Shown here: positions 49,343 through 62,085 of the stretch, piece after piece | Position numbering within the stretch: the stretch's first letter is position 1 | Layout: each line of letters opens with the position of its first letter | NCBI GenBank assembly: GCA_963921425.1 | Contig: OY992839.1 | Span: 7,233,409-7,297,408 of the forward strand | Source of the DNA: Dryas octopetala | Lineage: Eukaryota; Streptophyta; Magnoliopsida; Rosales; Rosaceae | Direction: 5' to 3' | DNA length: 64,000 nt | Program-made: the position numbers and the translations under genes | Notes under the pieces: generated by a model | Database searches by the model: none | The model's input: the letters and a program-made list of their open reading frames with translations, nothing else | Told to the model about the DNA's origin: nothing

Positions 49343-51124
49343 TGCGTCTCCTTGATGTTTATATCTTTGTAAGTTTTGTATCGATGTTTTGAAAGTCTGT
49401 TCCTGAACCATCAAAACCTAGTTTCATGTTGTAGACATAATTGTCTTTGCTATTGTTTTCACCTTGTCCATTTTCCATATGCCTTGTGTTTGAACTTTGA
49501 AGCTGAAATTTTTTTTTTTATGAATTTGAGTGGTACACTTTTTTGAACTGCTCATATTTGTTGCAGGAAACATGATGGCCGCAGGATAAGTTGCGTGGAA
49601 TTACACACTATGAGACCAAGTTTCAAGACTGAACATAGATGAATATCGTAATAGTTATGTTCTTAGTTTTTATGAAACAAGTCAAACAACAGAGTAATGC
49701 CTTACTTGGCATTGCCTTTATATATGTCACACACAATATGTCATAAGTCAAATAATGTATAGTGAAATTGGGGCTGTGTGTCTAGCCCAACATTGTAGCA
49801 TAAGCATAAACTGTAAAGTCATTTGGGTAACAAAATTTAGCTTTAGCTGTAAAGGTACATAAAGTGATAAAACAGAGTTATTATCCTCAGTTTGCAAAAA
49901 CTGCCTTCTGGTACTATTATCATCTGTAATCTTGAGTAATGAAATGAGCACTTATGATGCCCTATTATGCCTTTTGGAATTGCATTTTGGATTCAAAAGC
50001 TTGAGGATGTGTATAGGAAGGACTATTGAGCATTTTGCCCATGGTAGGAAGAATGAACTCTTTGGTTTAATGAATTATTAATTAATTAATACATACATTT
50101 TGAGCAACTTTGTATTTTCAGAAACTATATCAAGTTTCTTCACTACATATTACTCAAACTCCATTTGGGTACTGCAGGAGATCAATATTACATGCTCAAC
50201 CTCATGAGGTATTATACACCAATTATAGACCAAGTATACTAACCAGACAATTATAGACCAAAAGAAACCGATAAAGAAAAACAAATAACTATGAAGACAA
50301 GTTCATTTCTGACATTTATGTAAGCTTACACAAAACTCAGTCGATGAGAATGCATCTTGCTGGTGACCCATCAGCAACAATCAACCTAAGGGTAAGCAAT
50401 GAACAGAATATATCCCTGCTGGAACCCCATCAAGCTATAACCCTCAAAAAGAATCATATCCTAATAATTAGCAATCTTATTAAAACTCTGATTCATCATC
50501 AAAGTTTGTAAAACAATGATGAATTAAGCTTTGATTCATCAGATCATGAATATTAATTCTTTCCCTGCCTTGTAGAAAAAAAAGAGGAGTTGGAATTCCA
50601 TCAACAATAAGCAACAAGGTTTAACTGTTTAAGTAATGCAGCACTTCATATATGTGGACAAAAATGTCTCCGCACAACATTCTGGTAGAATACTTTTCAC
50701 AATGCAATAACTCAAATGGGACTTGATGCAAATTCTACAATGCAGCTTTCTGATTCTTGAGTGCTAATGGGTTCACCATTAGACGTTAGTAAACACCGTA
50801 ACAAAACTGTACCAAAGACAAACAAAGTCATCGGATGTCACACTTGATTCCTCTTTTAGTTTAATCTTGGGAGAGGAAGAGTCCAAGTTGATACCTCTTT
50901 TAGTTTTTAACGTTGAGAAGGAATGCTTCAATATGTCACAAGCTAGTTGGTCAGTCATATATTTCTTTGACGATTAGATGTTGACCGGTTCATTAAGCCA
51001 TCAAATATATTTGTATGTCATAAGAAGACAAACAGTGTACCAAACAAGCTGAAAAAGCTCTAGTGGGAGTCTTATTATAAGTTGGGGAGCTCTGTTTTGC
51101 AAACTGAAATCCCAACCCACAACC
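49343..51124. other. Spacer between cyclase copies 1 and 2
   Basis: The left half carries 3' flank shared with the copy 2 flank (for example tgagaccaagtttcaagac at 49610 and 54202). The right half holds a decayed minus-strand cyclase relic and the copy 2 promoter. There is no clear TATA within 80 bases of 51125. Confidence 0.5.
50337..50620 (-). pseudogene. Cyclase relic, exons 5-6 only, heavily decayed
   Basis: On the minus strand, 50461-50337 matches the last cyclase exon (YSVHCLPL is readable) but has a premature stop near its start and a one-base loss after LPL. About 50620-50563 is a shorter, very degraded exon 5 ending in the ggcaggg donor context. Exon 4 and upstream exons are not detectable. 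It sits in the same position relative to copy 1 as the better-preserved relic does to copy 2. Confidence 0.75.
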
Positions 51125-53930
51125 ATGAAACTCGTACTCCTCCTCCTACTCTGCTCCCTTTCGCTCACACTCCCCACCCTCTCCCACGCCACCACAGCCT
51201 ACCCTTCAATCCCCGGCACCGCCGACATCCACCTCCCTTCCTCCGACGCCGAAACTCTGATCCCCCCTCGCCGCGAAGTGTACGGCGATGGCCGAATCTT
51301 TGACATCAGCCACCGCTACAGCACCAACATGCCGGCCTTTGACTCCGTCGACGGGGTCGGCCAGTTCCTGTGGCTCCCACATAGCATGAAGAACGGCTCC
51401 ATCGCCAACAACTCTGAGATGAAGCTGCCCACTCACACTGGTACCCATGTCGATTCCCCTGGCCACGTCTTCGATCACTACTTCGATGCTGGGTTCGATG
51501 TCGATACGCTTGACTTGGAAGTGCTTAATGGTAATTGATCAATTCACTGTTTGGTTTGTTTTTATGGGTGGTTTTGCGTTTTGGGGTTAATGGGTTGTTG
51601 AGTAAGTCAACGCTATGTGTTCGACGAAATACTACACTATTTGACATTGACATGTATGTACCCTTTTTTGGGGGCTTGGATAGGTCATATATGTTACTTT
51701 TTAGCAAGTGAAAGATTAGCTAGGTGCTTTGCAGTTGAAGACTTGGAAAAAGAAAAAGGGTTTTTGGGTTTATCCTCTTTGGATGCCCTTCATTCTTCAT
51801 CTTTCTTTTAATTTTAGAATTTGTGTTTTCTTTTCTTTGGGATGTTTTCCCTTTTTTTCCATGCATATTGGATTTTAACCCTGTTTTCACAATAGCGTAG
51901 TAAAGGGGGAAAACAAAGCTTATTACTTATGTTGGTGGTATACTAATATTTTCATGATGATTGTATGTGTTTTTACTTTGTATCCATAGGTCTGGCATTG
52001 TTGGTTGATGTTCCGAGGGATAAGAACATAACTGGTATGTATTTCTGACCATCTATTTTCTATGTGGATGCATAGCCTGCTCTGCTGTTTCAAATGAACA
52101 AAACGTGCTAACTAATATTGCCAGGAAAAAGCACCTTAGAGATAATATCTGGGATTATCTTTGTGTCTTTCATACATACAACTACATAAACCATGTATAC
52201 TGCTTAAGCAGCAGCTGGAAGGCCAGATAAGTAGCCTTTTGGTTGCTAAAACTATAACTATACTTGTAAATAAGTGACAGGACATATCTTTTTCCTTGAT
52301 TTTTGGATTTTGACTGTCCTATATACTTAATACAGCTGAAGTTATGCAGTCCTTACATATTCCTAAGGGGGTACGTCGTGTGCTGTTCAGAACCTTAAAT
52401 ACTGACAGGTGCCTTTATAAGACTTATCTTTGTATACAATTCCACTGTTAAGACTGTTTAGTATTTACAATCAATGACATATACAAGTTTCTGTCGATGT
52501 TCTTGCTTGTATCATATTCATGCGTGTGTGTATTATATACACACATTATAATTTAGATGGCTAATTATAATTTTATATTAACTAGAGCTTATTGTAATTT
52601 TAGACGGCTTATGTTCCAAAAGGCATTTGACCGCAGCTATGTAGGATTTATGAAGGATGGTGCAAAGTGGTTGGTGGAGAACACTGACATTAAACTTGTT
52701 GGTGAGATATACATTTCCACTGTTTTTTTTTTTTATAACACTACTTCCACACCCTGTGAGAGCAGTCAAAAGTCAAGTGCCTCTCACATAGGGGTGTGGA
52801 AATAGCCCCGTTTTTTTTTTCTTTGGAGCTACCTAGCAAGGCTAGCATTGACTTCTATTTTCCTTTGCGCAACCATCTTGAGTCTATGTTGGATACCAGC
52901 ACTGATGTCTCCAAGTTTGGCTCTATATTTCATGCAAGGATCACTGACTAAGATCAATTGATTTGTGCAACTTTTGCTGTTTGAAAAAAAAAATTTATTT
53001 GTGCAACTGAGGCAAACTTAACTGACACCTATTACTTTTTATAGATAATGCAAAATGCATGCCATGTCCATTATATTCTTTTTATTAATTGAGAACTTTC
53101 TCTGTAAAATATTAGCTTTCGAATATTCATTTGACGTTGTGACAGTATTCTTCAGTGTGCATGTATATTTAGGGTGATATAATCTTCTGTTAAGTTCTTT
53201 CTCAGTGAAGTCCTTGCTTATTATATTATCATTTATGTTCTTCATTTGAAGCTGATGCATTTGTCTCTTATGAAATGCAGGAATTGATTACTTATCTGTT
53301 GCTGCATATGATGATTTGATTCCGTCCCACCTTGAATTTCTAGAAGGCAGGGTAAGAAAATCCTTGTTTGATTAATCATGAATGACAGTTTCCTCTAGAA
53401 TTCTGACTGTTTTCAGATTAGTTCCAGTTAGTAGATCATATCCATCGATTCATAGTCCGACAGTGGTAAATGCAGTATGAGAAGAAGAGACCCAAAAAAC
53501 AGTAATAGAAGAGTACACAACTTCTTCTACTGAATTGATGACTGGTTGGTCACAAATGAGTGGCTGTGATCTACCAACTGGACCTATCCATTTCACAAAG
53601 AAATCAAGAGGATCCTAATCAGTTTTGGTTGATGAAAATATTCATTAGGTGGTATTTATTTTTGCCAGCCTAAAAAACTTTTGATGCTTGTTCTGAACTA
53701 CCTTCACAATATACAAAGGAAAACTTGAGTTTTCTAACATGGTTTTCTGATTTAAGCAGAAATGCAGTGTCAAGACTCAACATTAACATGGTTTAATGTT
53801 TCAGGAAATCATTCTTGTGGAAGCCCTAAAACTTGATGACATTCAACCAGGAATATATTCTGTCCATTGCTTGCCGTTGAGGTTGGCAGGTGCAGAAGGA
53901 TCACCAATAAGATGTATTCTTATCAAATGA
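51125..53930 (+). CDS. Secreted cyclase-family protein, copy 2 (CYCLASE1-like)
   Basis: Six exons (51125-51530, 51990-52034, 52336-52408, 52604-52701, 53281-53351, 53805-53930) encode 272 residues. Every exon has exactly the length of its partner in copy 1, which marks a tandem duplicate that has stayed under coding constraint. A signal peptide (1 to about 22) is followed by a copy-specific linker ([19 protein letters not shown]) in place of the GDT repeats, then [18 protein letters not shown]. The metal signature is [12 protein letters not shown] at 104-115: all His and Asp ligand candidates are kept, but the last aromatic residue of the family motif is Val instead of Phe. This may shift substrate preference. 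Introns lack the two elements found in copy 1. Confidence 0.94.
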
Positions 53931-54951
53931 TGCGTCTCCTTCACGTTAATATCTATGTAAGTTTTGTATCAATGTTTTGAAAGTCTATTCTTGAACCATC
54001 CAAACCTAGTTTCATGCTGAAGACATAGTTGTCTTTGCTATTGCTTTAACCTTATCCATTTGTCATATGCCTTGTGTTTGAAAAATGCATCAGTGTTTGA
54101 TTCTTATTATTATTTCTTTTCATGAATTAGAGTGGTACACCTTTTTGAACTTCTTACATTTGTTGCAGGAAACGATGATATCCCCAGGATAAGTTGTGCT
54201 ATGAGACCAAGTTTCAAGACTGAACATAGGAAGTTCTTGCAAGGAATTGCAAAGAGATGCAATGAAGAAACACAGCTATGTTCTGAATACGAATATCTTA
54301 AAATTTATGTTTGTAGGTTTTATGAAACAACAGAGTGATGACTTCTTTGGCATTGCCTCTCTTTATGTCGCACTAAGTTTTCATAAGTAGAATAATTTCT
54401 AGTACCATCCACTCTGATGGAAATTAGGGCTGTGTGGATGCTCAACTTTGTGGCATAAGCATTAATTGTGACACAGTCATCTGGGTAACAAAATTTAGCT
54501 TTAGCTGTAAAGGTACATAAATTCACTTTATGTTATTTTTCATTGGCATAGTGGCCTCTAGACTCTATCCCTATCACCTGTATCTATTTACTTTGTGATC
54601 AATAAGAAAATGCTTAGCCATGTACAACCTTTCACTACACCATAGGTTAATTTATAACCTTGCATGGCAGTGGGATCAAAATACTGTCCCATACTCCCAT
54701 GCTCTATCTTGTTGGTTTGTGTGGATCCATGTAAAGTATCGGATAAAAGATATAACAGTCTACAATACAAGCGAGTAATCCATTACCAATGAAACCAAGG
54801 TCGATACTGGTTGTAATTAGTAATGAGTTCATACTGGTCTATAATGACATAGAATTGCTCTCAAGGTTGTTTAATTACATACATTTTCAGAAACTATTTC
54901 AAGTTTCTTATTCACTTGCATATTACTCAGGACTCCATTTTGGTACAAATC
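53931..54951. other. 3' region of cyclase copy 2
   Basis: 3' flank shared with copy 1, including the acceptor-like ttgcaggaaac at 54164 that could open a 3' UTR exon. The short ORFs (54132-54338 and minus-strand ones) are not supported as genes. Confidence 0.45.
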
Positions 54952-55758
54952 TTATTCGATGAGAATGCACCTTGTTGGTGATCCATCGGCGCCAATCAAT
55001 CTTAAGGGTAAGCAATGAACAGAATATATACCTGCTGGCACCCCATCAAGCTTTAAACCCTCGACAAGAATAATCTCCTGAATCATAAAATTATCAATCT
55101 AATTAATTAAACTTTGGAGTAACATATTTCAGATGTAGTGTAAAGAGAACCAATAGATATTGACAACATATATAATGTGAAACTTCATTAACATTAATGC
55201 TGAAACTGAATTTATATTTATGTTTTAACTTCAAACATGTGATATGTCATATATATCATTACATAAGTTAAGATTCAAATGACATCCAATCAGCTCCAAA
55301 AATTTAAGTTGTTACGAAATGAGCCAATAATATATATCAAACTTATAGTTATATGAATATAATATAATTCTCACCCTGCCTTCTAGAAAAACCTGATGAG
55401 TTGGATATACTTCACAATAAACAGCAACATTAAGTAATCAAGTCCTGCGTTTTAAGGAAAATAATCCAAAAACAAAAGGTGTCTCAGCACAACATTATTA
55501 TTTGAAGAGCCAGTTAGAAACTTAGAAATATATTGAGATACATAAAACATGAGTGTGTTCTCCATAAGAACCCCACAATGTTTATTGCAATACATGAGCT
55601 CATGGTTCAAAAGTACTAATACCCAGAAGAATTCTATCTAATGATTACTGGTATTCTTACCAATAAGTTTAATGTCTGTGTTCTCCACCAACCATTTGGC
55701 ACCATCCTTTGTAAATCCTACAAAGCTTGTGTCAAACTCTTTCTTCCACATAAGCTGC
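54952..55758 (-). pseudogene. Third cyclase copy, 5' half cut off by the CACTA element
   Basis: Exon 4 (55758-55661, 98 bases), exon 5 (55444-55375, 70 bases) and exon 6 (55077-54952, 126 bases, ending in its own stop) are in order on the minus strand with intact GT-AG sites. Exons 4 and 6 are open and match the family closely ([36 protein letters not shown]). Exon 5 is one base shorter than in the intact genes, which shifts the frame early in it, although the later part remains family-like in the shifted frame. Exons 1-3 are absent: CACTA terminal sequence begins about 215 bases upstream, within what would be intron 3. A transcript, if any, cannot give the full enzyme. Confidence 0.85.
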
Positions 55759-55974
55759 CTGAAAATAATTAAACAAGCTAGTTTACCAGTAATTAATTTC
55801 TTTGGGATATAACTAATTAGAGCAACACCAATCCTCCCTCAAACCTTTTCCTAATTTAAATTTGAGGAAAAATGACTCAAAACTCATCTCCAATCATTCC
55901 CCAAACTTTCCCAAATTTGAGATTTCCCTAAAACTTTTCTCAAATCAAGTTGGATGGATGCGCAAATCAGGTTG

Positions 55975-56519
55975 CACTACAACAAAGGTGGTTTTTAGCG
56001 ACTAAACTTTTAGCGAGGAATTATTTTTCCTCACTGTAGAGCATTTTTTGCGAGGAATAGTTTAGTTTGTCGCTCCTAGTATAATGAATTTGGTCTCTAA
56101 AGTTATCTAACAATTAGCGAGGAAATGGTGGATTTGGCGACGACATATATACTCGCTAAATGACCCATTGCGCGAGGAAATCTTGTTTCCTCACTAAAAG
56201 ATTGGCGGGAATTTTTCCCGCAACCGCCAATGTTTCAGCGAGGAAATAATTTTAATTCGTCGCTAATTAAATATTTTTGCGACAATCTCAATTCCTCGCC
56301 ATATATTTTGGAAATTATTTTCGAAAGTTTTTAGATGTACCGCCCTTTTTTTTCTCATTTAAAAAATAATGTTAAATATCCGCGACAAAAATTCATGGTT
56401 CCTCGCTAAAAATTACCATATAGCGAGGAACATATTGGTTTTGTTGGTATGCATATGTGGCGAGGAAAATTGGTGCGTCGCAGTATGATGTGTTCACCGA
56501 GGAATTTTAAATTTCCTCA
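55975..56519. repeat. CACTA terminal and subterminal repeat array
   Basis: After the terminal cactacaacaaa, the motif gcgaggaa or its complement ttcctcgc recurs, for example at 56013-56020, 56050-56057, 56117-56124, 56172-56179, 56238-56245, 56292-56299, 56399-56406, 56423-56430 and 56460-56467, with variants (accgaggaa, ttcctcac) between. Copies occur in both orientations. In En/Spm such arrays are binding sites for the element-encoded TNPA protein. Confidence 0.9.
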
Positions 56520-58256
56520 CTGATGGTTTTAATTTTATTAACAAAAAAATTGAAAACAAACTTCTGGGTTTTAACTTTTAATAACATTTCAGTAAAGGAA
56601 TTGAAAAGACTACCTCCACCGCCTCACACTCTCTCTCACTCTCTCTCTCTCTATCTGGTTCTCTCTACTCCACCGACGGCACCGACGCCATCGACGACAC
56701 CTCCTTCTCCTGCAGTAAGTTCTACTGTGACTCCTAGCTAGCTCCCCTTTTTCGGTTTTTTTTTTTTTTTGTTTTTTTTTTTGTTTTTCACCTCCCCAGC
56801 AAAAGAAAATTACGATTCCCCTTTAGTTCTATTGTCTTGTCTTTATGTTCTGTTTTGTCTTTGCCTTGTCTTTATGTTCTGTTTTCTTTGCTGCAATTGA
56901 GTTTTTATGGTCTTGTCTTTATGTTTTATTTTTTCTTTGCTGCTTCCTCTCTAGACCACCATTTGTTGCTTTTTGAGTTATGTGATTGTAGTGAACTCCA
57001 TTAATTTAATAAGGTATATGGAATGGAATTGAAAGGGATTCGATCTCCATTTAATTAGTTTAACTTTTTTTTTTTTTTTCCAATTCCATTCTATGCTTAG
57101 CTGCAATTTAACTCCGTTATTGTTGCCTGTACTTACATTCGCACCTAATAGCTCTACCTTACTTAGATTATAATTCACACCCTCTGATTTCATCCCTTCT
57201 CTATTAGTACTAGTACTTTTACTGCCACTGCACAACAATACCAAACTAATACAAGAAATAAACTATAATAATGCAGTCGTCATGATCATCAATGAATTAT
57301 ATGGCCACACCCACATAGCCATACTCTTACTGCAACCCAGAGAGTGATTCTAAGAGAGTACTACTTCTGGACCCTGCAATTTATATATATATAGCACAAT
57401 ATTTATTTCAAGAAGTTAATGGATACAAAATTGGGCTGAGGCAATACATATATATTATTGGGCTATCACATGTAATACAATTGCCAAAGTTTAGTTTTAG
57501 TTTTTTTCTTTCTCTGCAACTCCTTCCCTACACATTGTTTTACGTATTGATTTATTTGAAGGTGGCTCTTTAAGGTGATTAGAAGTAGGTGAGATGTATA
57601 TTAACATTTTTGTTAATTTTTCAAGGTGGCTCTGCTTATTCCTTACTTTTTGTTTTCTTTTCTTTTTGTTATTTATATTAACATTTTAAATTATGTTATA
57701 CTAATGAAATCTATTCTCAATTTTGTGTAGGTGGGACGTATTCATTAGCTGGAGAGTTAAAGTTACTATAGCTTCGAAGCATATTCACTTATTGGAAACA
57801 CAGATTGAGTAAGTTATATTGTTTTAATTTATCAAAATGTGCAATAATTTTGTATTGTTTTAGATGCACACATTAAAATCCACTTAACTCAATTTAGTAA
57901 CAAAAGAAGTAAACAAATCTAATTGCATGTTCCGGTGAGAGTATTTACACTATTTTTTGTTTTTAAGTTAAATCTTTATATGATGGAAATTGTTTAATTT
58001 GTGCCATGAATGAAAAATACTCTGTCATTTTGACCTTTTTTTTTTTTTTTAATAGTTCTTTAACTTTAGGTTGTAAAAAATAATCAAAAATAGGTTTCAA
58101 GCAATAAATAAAATACATTTAGCCTCATTCATTCACTCCCTTTTCATTTTTCTTACAGTTGTATATATTTATTTTATATTTGATGATTGTTTGTGATAAT
58201 TTTGCTGAGGTATTTTTAATGCTTCGTATTAAATTTGAGGGTACTTATTTGTTAGG
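56520..58256 (+). other. CACTA leader region upstream of the transposase
   Basis: About 1.7 kb without a supported ORF. It contains TC-rich tracts near 56,630-56,650, poly-T runs and several plausible splice signals (for example a TGTGTAG acceptor near 57,730), so it probably holds the promoter and a non-coding first exon and intron of the transposase transcript. Confidence 0.45.
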
Positions 58257-61200
58257 ATGGATCGGAGTTGGATGTTCTTACCAAATAAGTTGTGTAAGTA
58301 ATATATTAATGGAGTCAATTTATTCATTAATGTTGCCAAAGAACATTTGAATAGAGAAAGTAAGACACGATGTCCTTGTCGTAACTGTCAGAATGGAAGT
58401 TTTCATACTTTAGATGTAGTTCGTCGTCATCTACGTGTTTATGGCTTTGCATGCAATTATGAAAAATGGATATTTCATGGTGACCCTGTTGATGATGCAT
58501 CTAATAACCAAGGAGAAGATTACACTGGAACTGATAATGAAGATGATGATGGTAATAATGATGAGATTATTTCTTTGTTAAATGATGTGCGAGGGCCTAT
58601 TGATATGGAAACAGATGTAGAGGAGACCAGCGGTAATGATTTACCTGATCATGCTCAAAAATTTGATTATTTATATGGTGAAGCTAAACAAGAGCTGTAT
58701 CCAGGTTGTAGGAAGTTTTCTGTATTGTCTTTTGTTGTAAAGTTGATGCATATTAAGGTCCTCGGTCGTTGGACTAATAAATCCTTCAATATGTTGCTTC
58801 AAGTTTTGAAAGATTCTCATCCAAAAGAAGCAATTATCCCGGCATCAACATATGAGGCAAAAAAAATGCTGCGAGAATTGGGTTTGGGGTATGAATCTAT
58901 TCATGCTTGCAAGTACGACTGTGCATTGTTTTGGAAAAATAATGAAACTCTTGATAAATGTCCTGAGTGTGATGAACCGAGATACAAACCGTGTAATGAT
59001 AAGCGGAAGAAGATTCCACAAAAGGTATTGCGCTATTTCCCGTTAAAGCCGAGGTTGCAGAGGTTATTTATGTCTAGGCATACTTCTACTGACATGAAAT
59101 GGCATAAAGAAAAAAGATTAAATGAAGATGGTGTTTTCAGACATCCTGCAGATACACAAGAGTGGAAGGAGTTTGATAAGAATTATCCCTGGTTTGCACA
59201 AGACTCTCGAAATGTCAGGTTAGGCCTTGCAACAGATGGATTTAATCCATTTGGAAATATGAGCAGCAACTATAGTATGTGGCCTGTTATACTTGTGCCG
59301 TACAATTTGCCACCTTGGAAATGTATGAAGCAGGTTTTTTCTATGATGGCATTGCTTATTCCAGGACCAAAAGCACCTGGAAAGGACATTGATGTGTACC
59401 TTCGACCATTAGTGGATGAGTTAAGAGAATTGTGGGAGGATGGTGTTCAAACTTTTGATGTGTCTGTTGGGAAAAGTTTTCGTATGCATGCATGTGTATT
59501 ATGGACTATTAACGATTTCCCTGCTTATGGGAACATATCTGGTTGGAGCACAAAAGGCTATAAGGCATGTCCTGTTAGCAATGAAGATATAACATCAGAT
59601 GGTTTGAGGGGTAAAATATGTTACATGGGTCACCGCCGATTTTTAACAAAAAATCATTCATGGAGAAAAAGTAAAGAATATAATGGTAAAACTGAGAATC
59701 GACCAGCTCCAAGGTTGTTTTCCGGTGATGATATATTAAAGCAATTAGATCGGATTCGAAGTTCTAAGCCCGGTAAACATCCAGACAATGTGGATAGGAA
59801 GCGAAAACGAAAGCCGGAGGAGTTGAATTGGACAAAGAAGAGTATTTTTTTTGAGTTAGAGTATTGGTCGAAGCTTAAGGTGAGACATAATATTGATGTT
59901 ATGCATGTAGAAAAAAATATTTGTGATAGTGTCATTGGGACATTGTTGAACATTGAAGGAAAAAAGAAAGACACAGATAAGGCTCGGCTTGACTTGGCTG
60001 ATATGGAAATAAGGGAAGAACTGCATCTTAATAGTGAAGGGAATAATAAATTAAGAAAACCTCCTGCTAGGTATACATTGAAAGCAGATCAGCGCAAAGA
60101 TTTTTGTAAGTTTTTAAAATCTGTCAAATTTCCTAATGGGTACGTTGCTAATATTTCTAGGAATGCAAGCATTGATGATGGGAAAATATATGGATTAAAA
60201 AGCCATGATTGTCATGTTTTACTTCAACGTCTTCTCCCGGTTGGTATTTGTCCATATGTAGATAAGGATGTGTATACAGCATTGATTGAGTTATCTATTT
60301 TCTTCCAGGATATATGCTCTAAAACTCTAAATCTGTCTGACTTGGAACGACTAGAGAAAAATATTGTTCTCGTATTATGCAAACTGGAAAGGATTTTTCC
60401 TCCAGCATTTTTTGATATAATGGTTCACCTAGCAGTCCATTTACCGCAAGAAGCCAAACTTGCTGGCCCTGTTACATATCGGTGGATGTATCCGATAGAA
60501 AGAAACTTGGGAACATTAAAAAAAATATGTTAGAAATACTGCTCGCCCGGAAGGTTCAATTGCTGAAGGATACATTGTAAATGAAGCAATAACTTTTTGT
60601 TCTATGTACTTTCATGGCATTGAAACGCGATTTAATCAAGATGAACGAAATGATGATGTAGTGTCTAATCGAAAAGAAGGTGGTCTGTCAGTGTTCTCTC
60701 AAAAAGCTCGTCCGATTTCTGGAAGAAAATATATGCTGATGGAAAAAAACGAAGTTGATAATGCTCACTGGTATGTGCTCCACAACTGTGAAGAGTTGCA
60801 ACCGTATTTGACGTAAGTGTTAATTTTCGTGTGTATTTCATTTATCTTTTTCTGTGGAATATATAAACTTAATAGTTCAATTGTTAATTTACACATCTAG
60901 GGAACATATGGATGTCTTGAAGTTAACAAGTCAAAACAATTTATATAAAAGACAAGAGCTTGAGTTTCCAAAGTGGTTTGAGAATCGTGTAAGTTATACA
61001 TGCCTCTGTTAGTTGAATAACATACATGCTTCATTTAATTTTTAAAAGGTAGTTATATATGTATGTAATTATTTTGTATAGATGAAGAACTTGTGGCATA
61101 CAAGATCAGTGGAAGCTACTGATTCACTTTATTCTTTGGCCTGTGGACCTGATGTTCGGGTTCATACGTACACTGGATGCATCATTAATGGAGTTCGATT

Positions 61201-61861
61201 CCACACTAAAGATCTCGATAATCATCGTACCACACAAAATAGTGGAATCCTTGTCCCAGGAGAACACAATGGTGGGAGTCAGGATTATTATGGTGTTTTA
61301 CTGAGTGTTGTAGAATTGAGTTACATTATGAACTATAAGGTGTTTCTATTCAAGTGTAAGTGGTTTAACACAGACTCAAGTAAAAGGAGAATACAAAAAT
61401 ATTACAATCTCACAAGCATTAATGTTAGCTCTACGTGGTATGAGACTGATCCTTATATACTTGCTACTCAAGCACAACAAGTGTTCTATCTTGATGATTA
61501 TAAGCTGGGTCCTAGTTGGAAAGTTGTACAAAAAGTGGAATACAGACATTTGTGGGACGTCCCAGAGATAAATGTAGATGAAGAGGTAGATGACATTAGT
61601 CATCAGGCGACTAATACTGAAGCTTACCAAGAAGAGTTCAATGATATGCAATGGCATGTTCAGGCAGATGATCTAGAAAATCCCCAATTAAATCGAATAG
61701 ATGTTGAATCTGAGATCATTAGTTCAAATATTGAGAACAATATAAGGGTGGTAGAAGATGATCTTACTGATTTTATAAATGATGTTACTGAAGAAGTTAC
61801 TCCATTAGGTGATGACAGTGAAGGTGAAGGAGTTTTTGAGAGTGATAATGATAGTGATTAA
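58257..61861 (+). pseudogene. TNP2-like CACTA transposase with two disabling lesions
   Basis: The protein would cut and join the element ends. The family start MDRSWMFLPNKLC is at 58257, but codon 15 (58299-58301) is TAA; the frame then continues as a typical transposase-associated domain (CPCRNCQNGSF) and the TNP2 core (LATDGFNPFGNMSS; PGPKAPGKDIDVYLRPLVDEL). A DUF4218-type block (MVHLAVHLPQEAKLAGPV) leads to a run of eight A at about 60518-60525, where one extra base closes the frame at 60533; the family-like sequence (GSIAEGYIVNEAITFC) resumes in the next frame. Further exons 60901-60988 and 61082-61861 carry a DUF4216-like region (GVRFHTKDLD) and an acidic tail. The stop is followed by a good donor (gtaagtaa), so splicing around it is conceivable. 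Confidence 0.87.
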
Positions 61862-62085
61862 GTTTGATAGATGTATTTGTTCTTTTGTTTTGTTTTTTAG
61901 GGGCTTTTTAAAGCTTGCATGTTTTTTGAGGGGTTAGGTTCATTATAGCCCCCCTTACTGTGTATTACCTTTTCCCTATTAATGAATTGAATTCCTACAG
62001 TCAAGGCTTCTAAACAAGTAAAAAATAAAGTCATGCCTTCTTCTTTGTGCACTATAATTGCATGTCTTTATAGCAGGTAATCATA
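61862..62085 (+). other. Spacer between the two CACTA genes
   Basis: 224 bases with the transposase 3' UTR and the start context of the second gene. No separate feature is visible. Confidence 0.5.

Noticed and set aside
55800-55974. Missing exon 3 of the third cyclase copy
   Set aside because: I looked for the family sequence between exon 4 and the CACTA end and found none; the region is AT-rich spacer.
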